A DNA stretch of 63,337 nt, from assembly GCF_900116445.1 (NCBI RefSeq), contig NZ_FPBH01000044.1:1-63337 (forward strand), read 5' to 3'. The notes under the pieces are model-generated. The model was not told the DNA's origin. It ran no database searches and was given only the letters and a program-made list of their open reading frames with translations. The DNA comes from Paraburkholderia aspalathi. Its GTDB lineage: Bacteria; Pseudomonadota; Gammaproteobacteria; Burkholderiales; Burkholderiaceae. Numbering within the stretch: the first letter of the stretch is position 1; every line of letters begins with the position of its first letter. Below, in pieces: positions 16,657 to 25,483 of this stretch. Position numbers and translations under genes: made by a program.

Positions 16657-17484
16657 TCAGATAAGAGCGTTGCTGGCGGCGGCTGCGCGACCGCGCAGCC
16701 AGTTAATGCTCGCAAAGAGCAGCACGGCGAATACGATCAGCATCGTCGCCACGGCGAGGATCGAAGGGTCGATCGAGTCGCGAATACCGCTCCACATCTG
16801 TCGCGGCACGGTTGTTTGATCCGGGCCGCCGATAAACAGAATCACGATGACTTCGTCGAACGAGGTCGCGAAAGCGAAGACGCTGCCCGTCGCAACCGCC
16901 GGCGTAATGAGCGGTAAGGTCACGCGCCTGAACGTGACCCAGGGCGTCGCGCCGAGCCCGGAAGCCGCGCGCAACAGACTCTGATCGAACGAAAGCAGTG
17001 AGGCCGTCACGGTGATCACGACGAATGGCGTGCCGAGCGCCGCATGCGCCAGCACCACGCCGGGATACGAGTTCACAAGACCAAGCGGCGCGAAGATCAG
17101 ATAGAAGCCCGCGGCGACGACGACAATCGGCACGATCATCGGCGAGATGATGATCGGCATGATCAGCGAACGCAGCGGAAACTGCGCGCGCGAAATGCCC
17201 AGCGCGGCGAGTGTGCCGAGACACGTGGCGATCAGCGTCGACGCAGCGCCGATGCCGATGCTGTTCAGGAGCGATCGCTGCCAGGCCGCGCTCGTGAGCG
17301 CCTGCTCATACCAGCGCAGCGAAAAGCCCTGCAACGGGTAAGAGAAATACGAGCCCGAATTGAACGAGAGCGGGATGATCGCGAGAATCGGCGCAATCAG
17401 GAAGAATAGGACAAGCGCTGTATGCAGCCGCACCCAGCGCGCGGCGACGCGTTCCGTCAGCACCGTGTTGCGTTTATCTGGCAT
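16657..17484 (-). CDS. ABC transporter permease, PotC-like
   Basis: A 275-residue inner-membrane permease with about six helices and the cytoplasmic EAA loop (AASGLGATPWVTFRRVTLPLI, shown here as the stretch around residues 176-196) that docks on the ATPase. Sequence features place it in the spermidine/putrescine (PotC/PotI) subfamily of importers. AAGGAG precedes the ATG. It is the last gene of the order ATPase, binding protein, PotB-like permease, PotC-like permease on the minus strand. Confidence 0.9.
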   Translation of the reverse strand: MPDKRNTVLTERVAARWVRLHTALVLFFLIAPILAIIPLSFNSGSYFSYPLQGFSLRWYEQALTSAAWQRSLLNSIGIGAASTLIATCLGTLAALGISRAQFPLRSLIMPIIISPMIVPIVVVAAGFYLIFAPLGLVNSYPGVVLAHAALGTPFVVITVTASLLSFDQSLLRAASGLGATPWVTFRRVTLPLITPAVATGSVFAFATSFDEVIVILFIGGPDQTTVPRQMWSGIRDSIDPSILAVATMLIVFAVLLFASINWLRGRAAAASNALI

Positions 17485-17522
17485 ATCGCTCCTTCATCGT
17501 ATCCGCGTGTGTCAACCGGGTC

Positions 17523-18788
17523 TCAACCGAAGCGCAAACGGTCGATGCCGACAATGCGGTTGAACAGGAAATAGAAGATCGCCGTGAAGATCACGAGATA
17601 GGCTGAGAGCGCACCGGCGAGGCCCCAATTGAGTTGCGTGTTGGTCTGGATTGCGATGAGCTGACTGATCATCTCGTCGCCTGCACCGCCGAGCAGCGCG
17701 GGCGTGATGTAGTAGCCCAGCGCGAGCACGAACACGAGGAAGCAGCCCGCCCCCACGCCCGGCAGCGTCTGCGGCATGTAGATCCGCACGAACGCAACGA
17801 ACGGGTGCGCCCCAAGCGATTGCGCGGCCCGCACATACACGGGCGATACGCTCTTCATCACCGAGTAAATCGCGAGAATCATGTAGGGCAAAAGTACGTG
17901 CGTCATACCGATGAGCACACCCGCGCGATTGAAGATGAGCGGCAGTGGATGGGTAGTGAGACCAAGGCCCATCAGCAGGCTGTTGATTACGCCACCAGGT
18001 TGCAGCAAAACGTACCACGCAGTTGTGCGCACGAGCACCGAGGTCCAGAACGGCACGATCACAAAGAGCATCAGGCGGTTACTGCTTTTTGCGGGCAAAT
18101 TCGCGAGCAGCCATGCGACCGGATAGCCGAGCACAAGGCACAGTAGCGTGACCGTGGCGCTGATCGAAATCGTGCGCACGAACGCCTGCCGATAGATCGA
18201 AGCGTTGTCCGGCACGAACGCGACCGAACCTTGCGGCGTCACTTGCGCATCGACGGCCGCAAGCAGAAAGTCCGGCGTCGGCGACGTGGCGGCGCGCTTC
18301 AGCAAGCGCCAGATTTCCGGCGAATTCCAGCGTGCGTCGAGTTCGACGAGCGCCGGTTTCCACGCGGGCGGCGCATCGGGGGGCAACTGGCGCGCGGTGC
18401 GCATCAACAGGCTACGAAACTCGGCCTGATCGAAGTTCAGCCGCCGCGCGACAGTCCCGAGCTGCCCGCTTTGCTGCGCCTCTTTGAGCCCCGCAGCGAG
18501 CAGAGCGAACATCCGCTCGTCCGGCACGCCCTGCCCGTCCCATGCATTGAGCGCGCGTGTGAGCGCGGGCATGCTGTCGGGCACTTCATGGTTCTCCACG
18601 CTGCGCGCGAGCAGGAGCGCAATCGGAGCGATGAACGTCGAAAGCAGAAACACGATCAGCGGCAGCGCGAGCAAAAGCGCTTGCACCGACGCACGGCGGC
18701 GCGCATTTTGAAACGAGGCGCGGCCGTCGGCTCTCGTCGGAGAGCCCGGGGCCGTGGCTCGGGCCGAAGCGGGCATGTGGGTAGTCAC
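17523..18788 (-). CDS. ABC transporter permease, PotB-like with extra extracytoplasmic segment
   Basis: A 421-residue permease of the PotB/PotH subfamily. A first membrane helix (about residues 36-58) is followed by an unusually long soluble segment of about 130 residues before the core permease domain, which begins near residue 200 (ISISATVTLLCLVLGYPVAW). The EAA loop is recognisable at AAQSLGAHPFVAFVRIYMP. Normal PotB proteins are about 280 residues long, so the insert is extra and probably faces the periplasm. The start is a GTG at 18788 with GAGAG upstream; ATG 18776 is an alternative. Confidence 0.88.
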   Translation of the reverse strand: MTTHMPASARATAPGSPTRADGRASFQNARRRASVQALLLALPLIVFLLSTFIAPIALLLARSVENHEVPDSMPALTRALNAWDGQGVPDERMFALLAAGLKEAQQSGQLGTVARRLNFDQAEFRSLLMRTARQLPPDAPPAWKPALVELDARWNSPEIWRLLKRAATSPTPDFLLAAVDAQVTPQGSVAFVPDNASIYRQAFVRTISISATVTLLCLVLGYPVAWLLANLPAKSSNRLMLFVIVPFWTSVLVRTTAWYVLLQPGGVINSLLMGLGLTTHPLPLIFNRAGVLIGMTHVLLPYMILAIYSVMKSVSPVYVRAAQSLGAHPFVAFVRIYMPQTLPGVGAGCFLVFVLALGYYITPALLGGAGDEMISQLIAIQTNTQLNWGLAGALSAYLVIFTAIFYFLFNRIVGIDRLRFG

Positions 18789-18813
18789 GTTGGGCTCTCG
18801 TTGGACGATCGTG

Positions 18814-19860
18814 TTACTGCGTCAGCCACACCTGGAAACGCTTATTGATCTGGTCCGCGTTGTCGGCCCAGAAGTTCGCGTTGATCTGCAAGGCGCGCTT
18901 GAAGTTCTCGGGGGCAGTCGGCAGATCGGCGAGGCGTTGCTTGTCGACCAGCGCGATTGCATCCTTGCGCGGCGGCGCATACGCGATGTACTTCGACAGA
19001 TCCGCATACGCCTTCGGCTGCGAAGCGGAGACGATGAATTTCGCCGCGGCGTCGGCGTGCTTCGCACCCGTCGGAACGGCCCACCAGTCGAAGTCATAAA
19101 CCTGCGCGTCCCAAACAGTCTTGAACGGCTTGTTGTCCTTCTTCGCGGCGTCGGAAATGCGGCCGTTGTAGGCCTGCGTCATCACGACCGCGCCGTCTGC
19201 GAGCAACTGCGGCGCCTGGGCACCCGACTCCCACCACACGATGTTTTGTTTGATCGTGTCGAGCTTTTTGAACGCGCGATCCACGCCGGCGGGCGTAGCG
19301 AGCACCTTGTAGACATCCTTCGGGTCGACGCCGTCCGCAATCAACGCCCATTCCATCGTTACCTTCGGCGACTTGCGCAGGCCGCGCTTACCGGGGAATT
19401 TCTGCAGATCGAAAAAGTCGTTGACGGTGGTCGGCGCGGTCTTGAGCTTGCTCGTGTCGTACGCGTAGACCGTGGACCAGACCATGCTTGCAACCGCGCA
19501 ATCGCTGATCGTGCCGGGGATGAAGTCGCTCGTCTTGCCGAGCGTCTTCTTGTCGAACTTTTGCAGCAGGCCTTCGTCGCAGGCGGTGATCGCATCGTTC
19601 GTTTCGAGGTCGATCAGGTCCCACGTGGTGTTCTTCGCCTGCTCCATCGCGGAGAGCTTCGCGAGGCCGCCGTCATACGATTCGGTCGAGAAGCCAATGC
19701 CGGTGGCTTGCGTGAATGGTTCGAAATAGGCTTTCTTGGCAGCCGCTTCGTACGCGCCGCCGAAAGTCACGACGGAAAGCGTCTCCGCTGCCTGGACGGT
19801 TACGGTAGCGAATGCGAGTACGGCGAGTGCGGCGCTTTGTGCTTTGATGAGAGTGCGCAT
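18814..19860 (-). CDS. ABC transporter substrate-binding protein, PotD/PotF-like
   Basis: A 348-residue periplasmic binding protein of the spermidine/putrescine type. The signal peptide MRTLIKAQSAALAVLAFATVTVQA is followed by ETLSVVTFGGAYEAAAKKAY, the usual first strand of this family. Lobes and the hinge (DLIDLETND, WSTVYAYD) match. The start lies immediately after the ATPase stop at 19862. It probably confers specificity for a polyamine or other cationic amine, but ligand residues cannot be judged confidently. Confidence 0.9.
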   Translation of the reverse strand: MRTLIKAQSAALAVLAFATVTVQAAETLSVVTFGGAYEAAAKKAYFEPFTQATGIGFSTESYDGGLAKLSAMEQAKNTTWDLIDLETNDAITACDEGLLQKFDKKTLGKTSDFIPGTISDCAVASMVWSTVYAYDTSKLKTAPTTVNDFFDLQKFPGKRGLRKSPKVTMEWALIADGVDPKDVYKVLATPAGVDRAFKKLDTIKQNIVWWESGAQAPQLLADGAVVMTQAYNGRISDAAKKDNKPFKTVWDAQVYDFDWWAVPTGAKHADAAAKFIVSASQPKAYADLSKYIAYAPPRKDAIALVDKQRLADLPTAPENFKRALQINANFWADNADQINKRFQVWLTQ

Positions 19861-19861
19861 G

Positions 19862-21043
19862 TCAGTTGGCTCCTGCTGGTGCGGTCGTGATGATGGAAGG
19901 TGAGAGCGGTGTGGATGCGGGAATCACGGGCGCGCTGCGTGGCACGCTCATCGCGAGAATCTTGCAGTCGTCGTGGCGCCATGCGATATCGATCGCGCTG
20001 CCGGGCGAAGGCAGCGCATGGCGCTGCGTATTGGGCACTTTCACGACAAAGGAATCGCGTGAACCAAGCGCGAGGTGCACGCGATGATGATCGCCGCAAT
20101 ACACCAGTTCCTCGACGCGTGCGCGCACCACGTTGCTGTGTTCGTCGACGGGCGCGCCCTCGGCGCTCGGGATATGTGCGCGCTCGGGGCGCAGCGCGAG
20201 CATCGCTTCGTCGCCCGTGCTCAGGCCGGGTTCGCAACGGCCACGAATGACGCTGCCGTCCGAGAGCGCGAGCGTCGCCCACTCCTCGTTCGCATTGACG
20301 ACGCGCCCGGTCAGCCCGTTGTTTTCGCCGACGAAGTTGGCGACGAAGGCGTTCTGCGCGTTCTCGTAGAGTTCGCTGGGCGTGGCGGCTTGCTGAATAC
20401 GGCCATCGGAAAACACGGCGACGCGGTCCGACATGGTCAGCGCTTCGGCCTGATCGTGCGTCACGTAGACGATCGTAAGCGACAACTCGCGATGCAGGCG
20501 CATGATTTCGTACTGCATGGTTTCGCGCAGGCGCTTGTCAAGCGCGCCGAGCGGCTCGTCCATCAGCACGACGCTCGGCTCGAACACGAGCGCGCGAGCG
20601 AGGGCCACGCGCTGCTGCTGCCCGCCGGAGAGCTGCGCGGGACGCCGGTTCGCCAGATGCGGCAGTTCGACCATCTCGAGCGCGCGCTTCACGCGCGTCT
20701 TCTGCTCGGCGCGGCTGACGCGCCGCACAGAGAGTGGAAACGCGACATTCTCTGCAATCGTCAGATGCGGAAAGAGCGCGTAGTTCTGAAACACCATGCC
20801 GATGTCGCGCTGATGCGGAGGCTTGTCGTCGAGCCGCCGTCCGTCGAGACGTATCTCGCCGCGCGTGGGCGATTCGAATCCCGCAAGCATCATGAGCGTC
20901 GTCGTCTTGCCTGAACCGGACGGCCCCAGCAGCGACAGGAATTCTCCCTTGCTCACGTCGAGGTTCAAGTCATCGACGACGTATTGCGCGCCGTCATACG
21001 ACTTGCTTACGCCCGAGAACGAAATGAAGGAAGGGTTTGACAT
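19862..21043 (-). CDS. ABC transporter ATP-binding protein, PotA-like
   Basis: A 393-residue ABC ATPase with a C-terminal TOBE regulatory domain (about residues 285-365). Walker A is GPSGSGKTTT, the Q-loop FQNYALFPH, the signature LSGGQQQRVALARAL and Walker B VVLMDEPLGALD. These and the length match PotA-type ATPases. ATG 21043 is preceded by CAGGA; an upstream TTG at 21079 overlaps the Rieske gene stop and is less likely. It is 33 bases downstream of the Rieske oxygenase gene on the same strand, so the transporter is co-transcribed with that enzyme. Confidence 0.92.
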   Translation of the reverse strand: MSNPSFISFSGVSKSYDGAQYVVDDLNLDVSKGEFLSLLGPSGSGKTTTLMMLAGFESPTRGEIRLDGRRLDDKPPHQRDIGMVFQNYALFPHLTIAENVAFPLSVRRVSRAEQKTRVKRALEMVELPHLANRRPAQLSGGQQQRVALARALVFEPSVVLMDEPLGALDKRLRETMQYEIMRLHRELSLTIVYVTHDQAEALTMSDRVAVFSDGRIQQAATPSELYENAQNAFVANFVGENNGLTGRVVNANEEWATLALSDGSVIRGRCEPGLSTGDEAMLALRPERAHIPSAEGAPVDEHSNVVRARVEELVYCGDHHRVHLALGSRDSFVVKVPNTQRHALPSPGSAIDIAWRHDDCKILAMSVPRSAPVIPASTPLSPSIITTAPAGAN

Positions 21044-21075
21044 CGTGATCGCGTCCTGTCGATGATGCGTCTTGA

Positions 21076-22242
21076 TCAATGCGTTTTCTCGAACTGCATC
21101 GCGGCGATTTTGCTAGCGACATAGCGTGCGAAATCATAGTTGGGCCGTTCGAGATGGCTCAAGTGACCGGGCTTCGCGAGCGGTGCATGCACGCCGCGAA
21201 AGACAGCTTCCACGCCGCGTTTGTCTTCCGCGTTCACGTCGTCGAGCAGCTTCTTCAACGTCGTCATGTGCGCGTTGGCCTCGGTATCCGCGACGAACTC
21301 CGGCGCAAGCCCGCCGCCGAAGCGGATATGCACACGGTCAACGCCGTGAGGCTGCAGCACGAGATACCAGAAGTAACCCGGCGTGAGCGTGACGAGATGC
21401 GTCGGGTAGATCGCGAGCAGCGCTGTGGTCTTGCGCCAATGTCCCGTGAGGCGCGTATTGTCCGGATGCGCGTTGCCGATGGGCAAGGACGCTTCCTTCG
21501 TGATCCAGTGATAGTTAAAAGCTGGATAGCCCGGCGGGCATTCCATTTCATCGAGCCGCGAATGCGGTCCTACCGTCGCGCGATGCAGCATGGGCAGGTG
21601 ATAGCTTTCCATGAAGTTTTCCGCGAGGATCTTCCAGTTCGTGTCCCACACGTGCTCTTCATAGAAAGTTTCGATGTAGTCCGACATGCCGTACGCACCG
21701 ATGAGCTCGTTTAGTTTGGCGAGTTGCGCGTGAACGGGCGGCGCGTTTTCGTCGAGTGTCACGTAGATCCAGCCTTGCCATTCTTCGCAGCGCACGACGG
21801 GCAGCTTGTAGCTTTCCTTGCAGAAGCCCTCTTGCCGATCCATGAGCGGCGCGCCTTGCAGGGCGCCATCCAGCGAATAGTTCCAGGCGTGATAGGGGCA
21901 GACGATGCGGCGCACGTTGCCACGTCCTTCGAGCAGCACCGACATGCGATGCAGGCACACGTTCGACATCGCCTTGAGCTGCATCTGTTCGTCGCGCAGT
22001 ACGACGATCGGTTGCGCTCCAAGTCGCGCCGTCATGTAATCGCCAGGCACCTTGAGCGCACTGGCGCGGCCGACGCATTGCCATTCGCGCTCGAAGATAG
22101 CGCGCTCTTCCAGCGTGAGGAATTCGGGCGACGTATAGACACCGGGCGGCATCGCATGCGCATCGCCGAATGACCGTTCGCAACCCGTCTGCAGTTCGTC
22201 GACCAGCGCTTGCACTGCGATCGTCCTTGCCGGGTTGGCCAT
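21076..22242 (-). CDS. Rieske non-haem iron oxygenase, alpha subunit
   Basis: A 388-residue ring-hydroxylating-type oxygenase alpha subunit. The N-terminal Rieske [2Fe-2S] ligands are visible as CLHR (about residue 97) and CPYHAWNY (about 116). The C-terminal catalytic domain has the mononuclear iron histidines in AENFMESYHLPMLHR (about 209-223). This class includes choline/glycine betaine/stachydrine oxygenases that demethylate quaternary amines, which would fit the adjacent polyamine-type ABC transporter; this substrate class is inference. AAGGGGG precedes the ATG. No ferredoxin or reductase gene lies in the window. Confidence 0.9.
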   Translation of the reverse strand: MANPARTIAVQALVDELQTGCERSFGDAHAMPPGVYTSPEFLTLEERAIFEREWQCVGRASALKVPGDYMTARLGAQPIVVLRDEQMQLKAMSNVCLHRMSVLLEGRGNVRRIVCPYHAWNYSLDGALQGAPLMDRQEGFCKESYKLPVVRCEEWQGWIYVTLDENAPPVHAQLAKLNELIGAYGMSDYIETFYEEHVWDTNWKILAENFMESYHLPMLHRATVGPHSRLDEMECPPGYPAFNYHWITKEASLPIGNAHPDNTRLTGHWRKTTALLAIYPTHLVTLTPGYFWYLVLQPHGVDRVHIRFGGGLAPEFVADTEANAHMTTLKKLLDDVNAEDKRGVEAVFRGVHAPLAKPGHLSHLERPNYDFARYVASKIAAMQFEKTH

Positions 22243-22424
22243 GGTGTCCCCCTTGATTCTTCACGGTGAAAGCGCGGCAACGCAAGGCTTTACGGCGTAG
22301 CGCTCAACATGGACACCAATCTATCAAGCCAAATTGCAAGCCAAAATATTGTTTTTAGATACAAAGCAAAGGTTTTGCCTATGCAGCGCGCGCGGGCTTA
22401 AAGCAGACGATCGCGCTTTCCTGA

Positions 22425-23351
22425 TCATGCGTCGATATGCAGGCGCCGTATATAGGTTTCGCAGAATGATGTGAAGCGATGGACGACCTGGCGCGGCTTC
22501 ATCGTGCGCGATTGCGCGATGCCGAGCATCGTGGCGTTGACGTTGTCTTTGAAACGCTTAATGACGAACTCTTCGCCATCCACAGTGCGATTCGATTTGA
22601 GCGGAAAGTTCAGGAGGCTATAGCCGAGACCGTTGGCCACCATGCCGCGCACAACTTCCGGCTGCGACGAGCGGAACGCGGGCACGGGGCGGCTGCCCAC
22701 CGCATCGAAGAGCGCGGCGAAATACTCGCGGCTGTGCGGCAGGTCGAGCATCACGTAGGGCTCGGGCAAGAGATCCGCGAGCGATACCTTGCGTGCGCGT
22801 GCCAGACGATGCGTCCTCGGCAGGATTGCGTAAGGCGGCAGCGAGAGCAGCGGCGTGAAGGCGATTTCCTCTGTCAAATCGAGGCTGTAGGTGAGCGCAA
22901 TGTCGAGCGAGCCGTCGTGCAGGCCACGCAAGAGGCCATCCTGATGCGCCTCGACAGTGCGAAACGAGATACCCGCGTGCTCGTCGACGAATCGGCTGAT
23001 CAGCCGCGGCATGAGCGGCGGCGCAAGCGAGACGAGGCAACCGAGCGTGATGACGCCCGTCATGCCGCCGTCCATTTCCTTCGCGGTCGTCTGCAATTCC
23101 TCTGCAATCTTCAGCAGATTGCGCGCTTGCCCGAGCAGATCGCGACCGGCTTGCGTGAGCGAGAGACCGCTCGCGTGATGCCGTATGAAGAGTTGCACAC
23201 CGAACGACACTTCGAGGTCCGCGAGCGCCGTCGAGATCGACGGCTGCGAAATGTGCAGACGCTTCGCGGCGGCAGTGAAAGACAGCGCTTCCGCGGTGAC
23301 CACGAAATAGCGCAACTGGCGCAACGAGTAGCGCAACGGTTGACTCTCCAT
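22425..23351 (-). CDS. LysR family transcriptional regulator
   Basis: A 308-residue LysR-type regulator with an N-terminal winged helix-turn-helix (LSFTAAAKRLHISQPSISTA) and a periplasmic-binding-protein-like effector domain. Start candidates are ATG 23351 and an upstream ATG 23390; the first gives the usual length. It lies upstream of the Rieske/ABC transporter genes on the same strand and is divergent from the FMO operon. Dyads at 23412-23437 and 23454-23466 in the gap fit control of both arms. Confidence 0.92.
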   Translation of the reverse strand: MESQPLRYSLRQLRYFVVTAEALSFTAAAKRLHISQPSISTALADLEVSFGVQLFIRHHASGLSLTQAGRDLLGQARNLLKIAEELQTTAKEMDGGMTGVITLGCLVSLAPPLMPRLISRFVDEHAGISFRTVEAHQDGLLRGLHDGSLDIALTYSLDLTEEIAFTPLLSLPPYAILPRTHRLARARKVSLADLLPEPYVMLDLPHSREYFAALFDAVGSRPVPAFRSSQPEVVRGMVANGLGYSLLNFPLKSNRTVDGEEFVIKRFKDNVNATMLGIAQSRTMKPRQVVHRFTSFCETYIRRLHIDA

Positions 23352-23411
23352 CTGCAACGCTCCGTGTTCAAAGTCCCCAATGGGCGGCATTGTGAAGCGA
23401 TCAAAAAGGCT

Positions 23412-23437
23412 TGCATAGGTAAATCCGATGCTATGCA
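23412..23437. promoter_or_regulatory. Candidate LysR operator dyad
   Basis: TGCATAG (23412-23418) and CTATGCA (23431-23437) form a perfect 7-bp inverted repeat with a 12-base spacer, 61 bases outside the LysR start. A second smaller dyad, TTCAG-ATT-CTGAA, is at 23454-23466. Both lie in the divergent promoter region and are the obvious regulator targets. Confidence 0.5.
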
Positions 23438-23623
23438 TTTTTTAAATATATTTTTCAGATTCTGAATGGGCGCGTAGATTTTCACGAAAGACGAACGGAC
23501 CAGGTGGCGACGCGCTGTCGGAAAACACTACCGGGTCCGCCACGATCGCGAGCCCTCGAAGGCCGCTACGCCGTGACACCGCGATCGAATCGAAACATTC
23601 CGCGTTTTCAGAAGGACACAGCT

Positions 23624-24982
23624 ATGACAGTGGAAACAACGTCAATCGACACGCTCGTCGTCGGCGCCGGCCAGGCCGGCGTCGCCATGAGTGAACATTT
23701 GAGCAAGCTTGGCGTGCCGCATCTCGTGCTCGAACGCGCTCGTATCGCCGAGCGCTGGCGCACGGGACGCTGGGATTCGCTGGTTGCCAATGGTCCTGCG
23801 TGGCACGATCGTTTCCCCAATCTCGAGTTCGCCGACTTTGACCCCAACGCATTCGCGTCGAAGGAGCAGGTCGCGGACTATTTCGTCGCTTATGCGGAGA
23901 AGTTTGAAGCGCCGATCCGCACCGGTGTGGAAGTGAAAAAGGTCGTGCGCAATGCGGGGCGCCCAGGCTTCACCATCGAAACTTCGGAGGGCACGATCGA
24001 GGCCAATCGCGTGGTGGTCGCGACGGGGCCTTTCCAGCGCCCCGTCATTCCGCCAATCGCGCCGCAAGATTCGAGTCTCACGCAGCTTCATTCCGCCGAC
24101 TATCGCAACCCCGCCCAATTGCCCGAAGGGGGCGTATTGGTGGTGGGGGCCGGATCGTCAGGCGTGCAAATCGCGGACGAGTTGCAACGTGCGGGCAAGC
24201 GCGTCTATCTGTCGGTCGGCGCGCACGATCGTCCGCCGCGCGCCTATCGCGGCCGCGACTTCTGCTGGTGGCTCGGCGTGCTCGGCGAATGGGATGCAGA
24301 GGTCATGAAGCCCGGCAGAGAGCACGTCACCATTGCAGTAAGCGGTTCGCGTGGCGGCCATACGGTGGACTTCCGGCGTCTCGCGAATCAGGGCATCACG
24401 CTCGTGGGCCTCACGAAATCGTTCAATGACGGCGTGGTGACCTTCGAAGCAGATCTCGCGGAGAACATCGCGCGCGGCGACGAAAACTATCTGTCGCTGC
24501 TGGACGCGGCCGACGCGTACGCCGAGCGTAACGGTCTCGATCTTCCCGAAGAGCCTGAAGCCCGCGTCATTCCCGCAGATCCGGAATGCGTGACGCACCC
24601 GTTGCACGATCTCGATCTGGCGAAAGCCGACGTGACATCGATTGTTTGGGCGACCGGATACGCAGTCGATTTCAGCTGGTTGAACGTCAACGCCTTCGAT
24701 GAAAAGGGTAAGCCGAAACATCAGCGCGGCGTATCGAAGGAGCCCGGCATCTATTTCATCGGTCTGCCCTGGCTATCGCGCCGAGGGTCCGCATTCATCT
24801 GGGGCGTGTGGCACGACGCGAAGCACATTGCCGATCACATCGTCACGCAGCGTAAATACCTGGCTTACTACGACGACTCGCAAGGCCAGGCACCGAGCCG
24901 CGGCGAGGAAAGGGTTGAAAGCGTTGACAACACCTCCGCCGGCTCACGCATCCACAAAGTCAGCGAGATGGGCGTGAATTGA
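23624..24982 (+). CDS. Flavin-containing monooxygenase (class B-like)
   Basis: A 452-residue two-dinucleotide-binding oxygenase. FAD site VVGAGQAGVA (about residues 12-21), NADPH site LVVGAGSSGVQIA (about 172-184) and the conserved ATGY segment (about 342) are all present. These are the class B FMO/CzcO-like features, i.e. N- or S-hydroxylation or Baeyer-Villiger oxygenation of a soft nucleophile. GAAGGA precedes the ATG at 23624. First gene of a five-gene set with RidA-like, DUF1028, M20 deacylase and NCS1 permease. The last 40 residues are a hydrophilic tail beyond the usual fold. Confidence 0.9.
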   Translation: MTVETTSIDTLVVGAGQAGVAMSEHLSKLGVPHLVLERARIAERWRTGRWDSLVANGPAWHDRFPNLEFADFDPNAFASKEQVADYFVAYAEKFEAPIRTGVEVKKVVRNAGRPGFTIETSEGTIEANRVVVATGPFQRPVIPPIAPQDSSLTQLHSADYRNPAQLPEGGVLVVGAGSSGVQIADELQRAGKRVYLSVGAHDRPPRAYRGRDFCWWLGVLGEWDAEVMKPGREHVTIAVSGSRGGHTVDFRRLANQGITLVGLTKSFNDGVVTFEADLAENIARGDENYLSLLDAADAYAERNGLDLPEEPEARVIPADPECVTHPLHDLDLAKADVTSIVWATGYAVDFSWLNVNAFDEKGKPKHQRGVSKEPGIYFIGLPWLSRRGSAFIWGVWHDAKHIADHIVTQRKYLAYYDDSQGQAPSRGEERVESVDNTSAGSRIHKVSEMGVN

Positions 24983-25035
24983 TGCGTACGCCTCTTTAAT
25001 CCGCGATCCATTTCTTCCTACATTAAGGTGCATTG

Positions 25036-25473
25036 ATGAGCCAACCTACGCATACCCGTATCCGCATGTTCAACACGAAGGATACGTATCCGAACCAGAC
25101 GCTCGACAACGATCTTTGTCAGGCCGTGCGCGCCGGCAATACAGTCTATGTCCGCGGCCAGGTGGGCACGGACTTCGAAGGTCGCCTGATCGGTATCGGC
25201 GATCCGCGCGCCCAGGCCGAGCAAGCGATGAAGAACGTCAAGCAGTTGCTCGAAGAGGCCGGCAGCGACCTGTCACACATCGTCAAGACCACAACGTTCC
25301 TGACTGACATCCGCTACCGCGAGCCGGTCTATCAGGAAGTCGGCAAGTGGTTGAAGGGCGTGTTTCCTATTTCGACCGGCCTGGTGGTGGTCGCGCTGGG
25401 TCAGCCGCAGTGGTTGATGGAAATCGACGTTATCGCGGTCATTCCGGATGGATGGACGCCGCCGACGGCCTGA
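25036..25473 (+). CDS. RidA/YjgF-like protein lacking the usual Arg
   Basis: A 145-residue Rid-superfamily protein, normally a trimer that hydrolyses reactive enamines/imines. Sequence runs from VRAGNTVYVRGQVGTDFEG to the terminal MEIDVIAVIP strand typical of the fold. The segment that usually carries the catalytic Arg (consensus PARSTVEV) reads PISTGLVVV here, so the deaminase arginine appears missing, as in the Rid subgroups of unknown activity. AAGGTG stands before ATG 25036. It sits between the FMO and DUF1028 genes; DUF1028 begins 10 bases after its stop. Confidence 0.85.
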   Translation: MSQPTHTRIRMFNTKDTYPNQTLDNDLCQAVRAGNTVYVRGQVGTDFEGRLIGIGDPRAQAEQAMKNVKQLLEEAGSDLSHIVKTTTFLTDIRYREPVYQEVGKWLKGVFPISTGLVVVALGQPQWLMEIDVIAVIPDGWTPPTA

Positions 25474-25483
25474 GGAGCGGGAC

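Noticed and set aside
18754..19890. A 378-residue plus-strand frame opposite the binding-protein gene
   Set aside because: Antisense to the PotD-like gene, no signal peptide or domain; GC-rich shadow.
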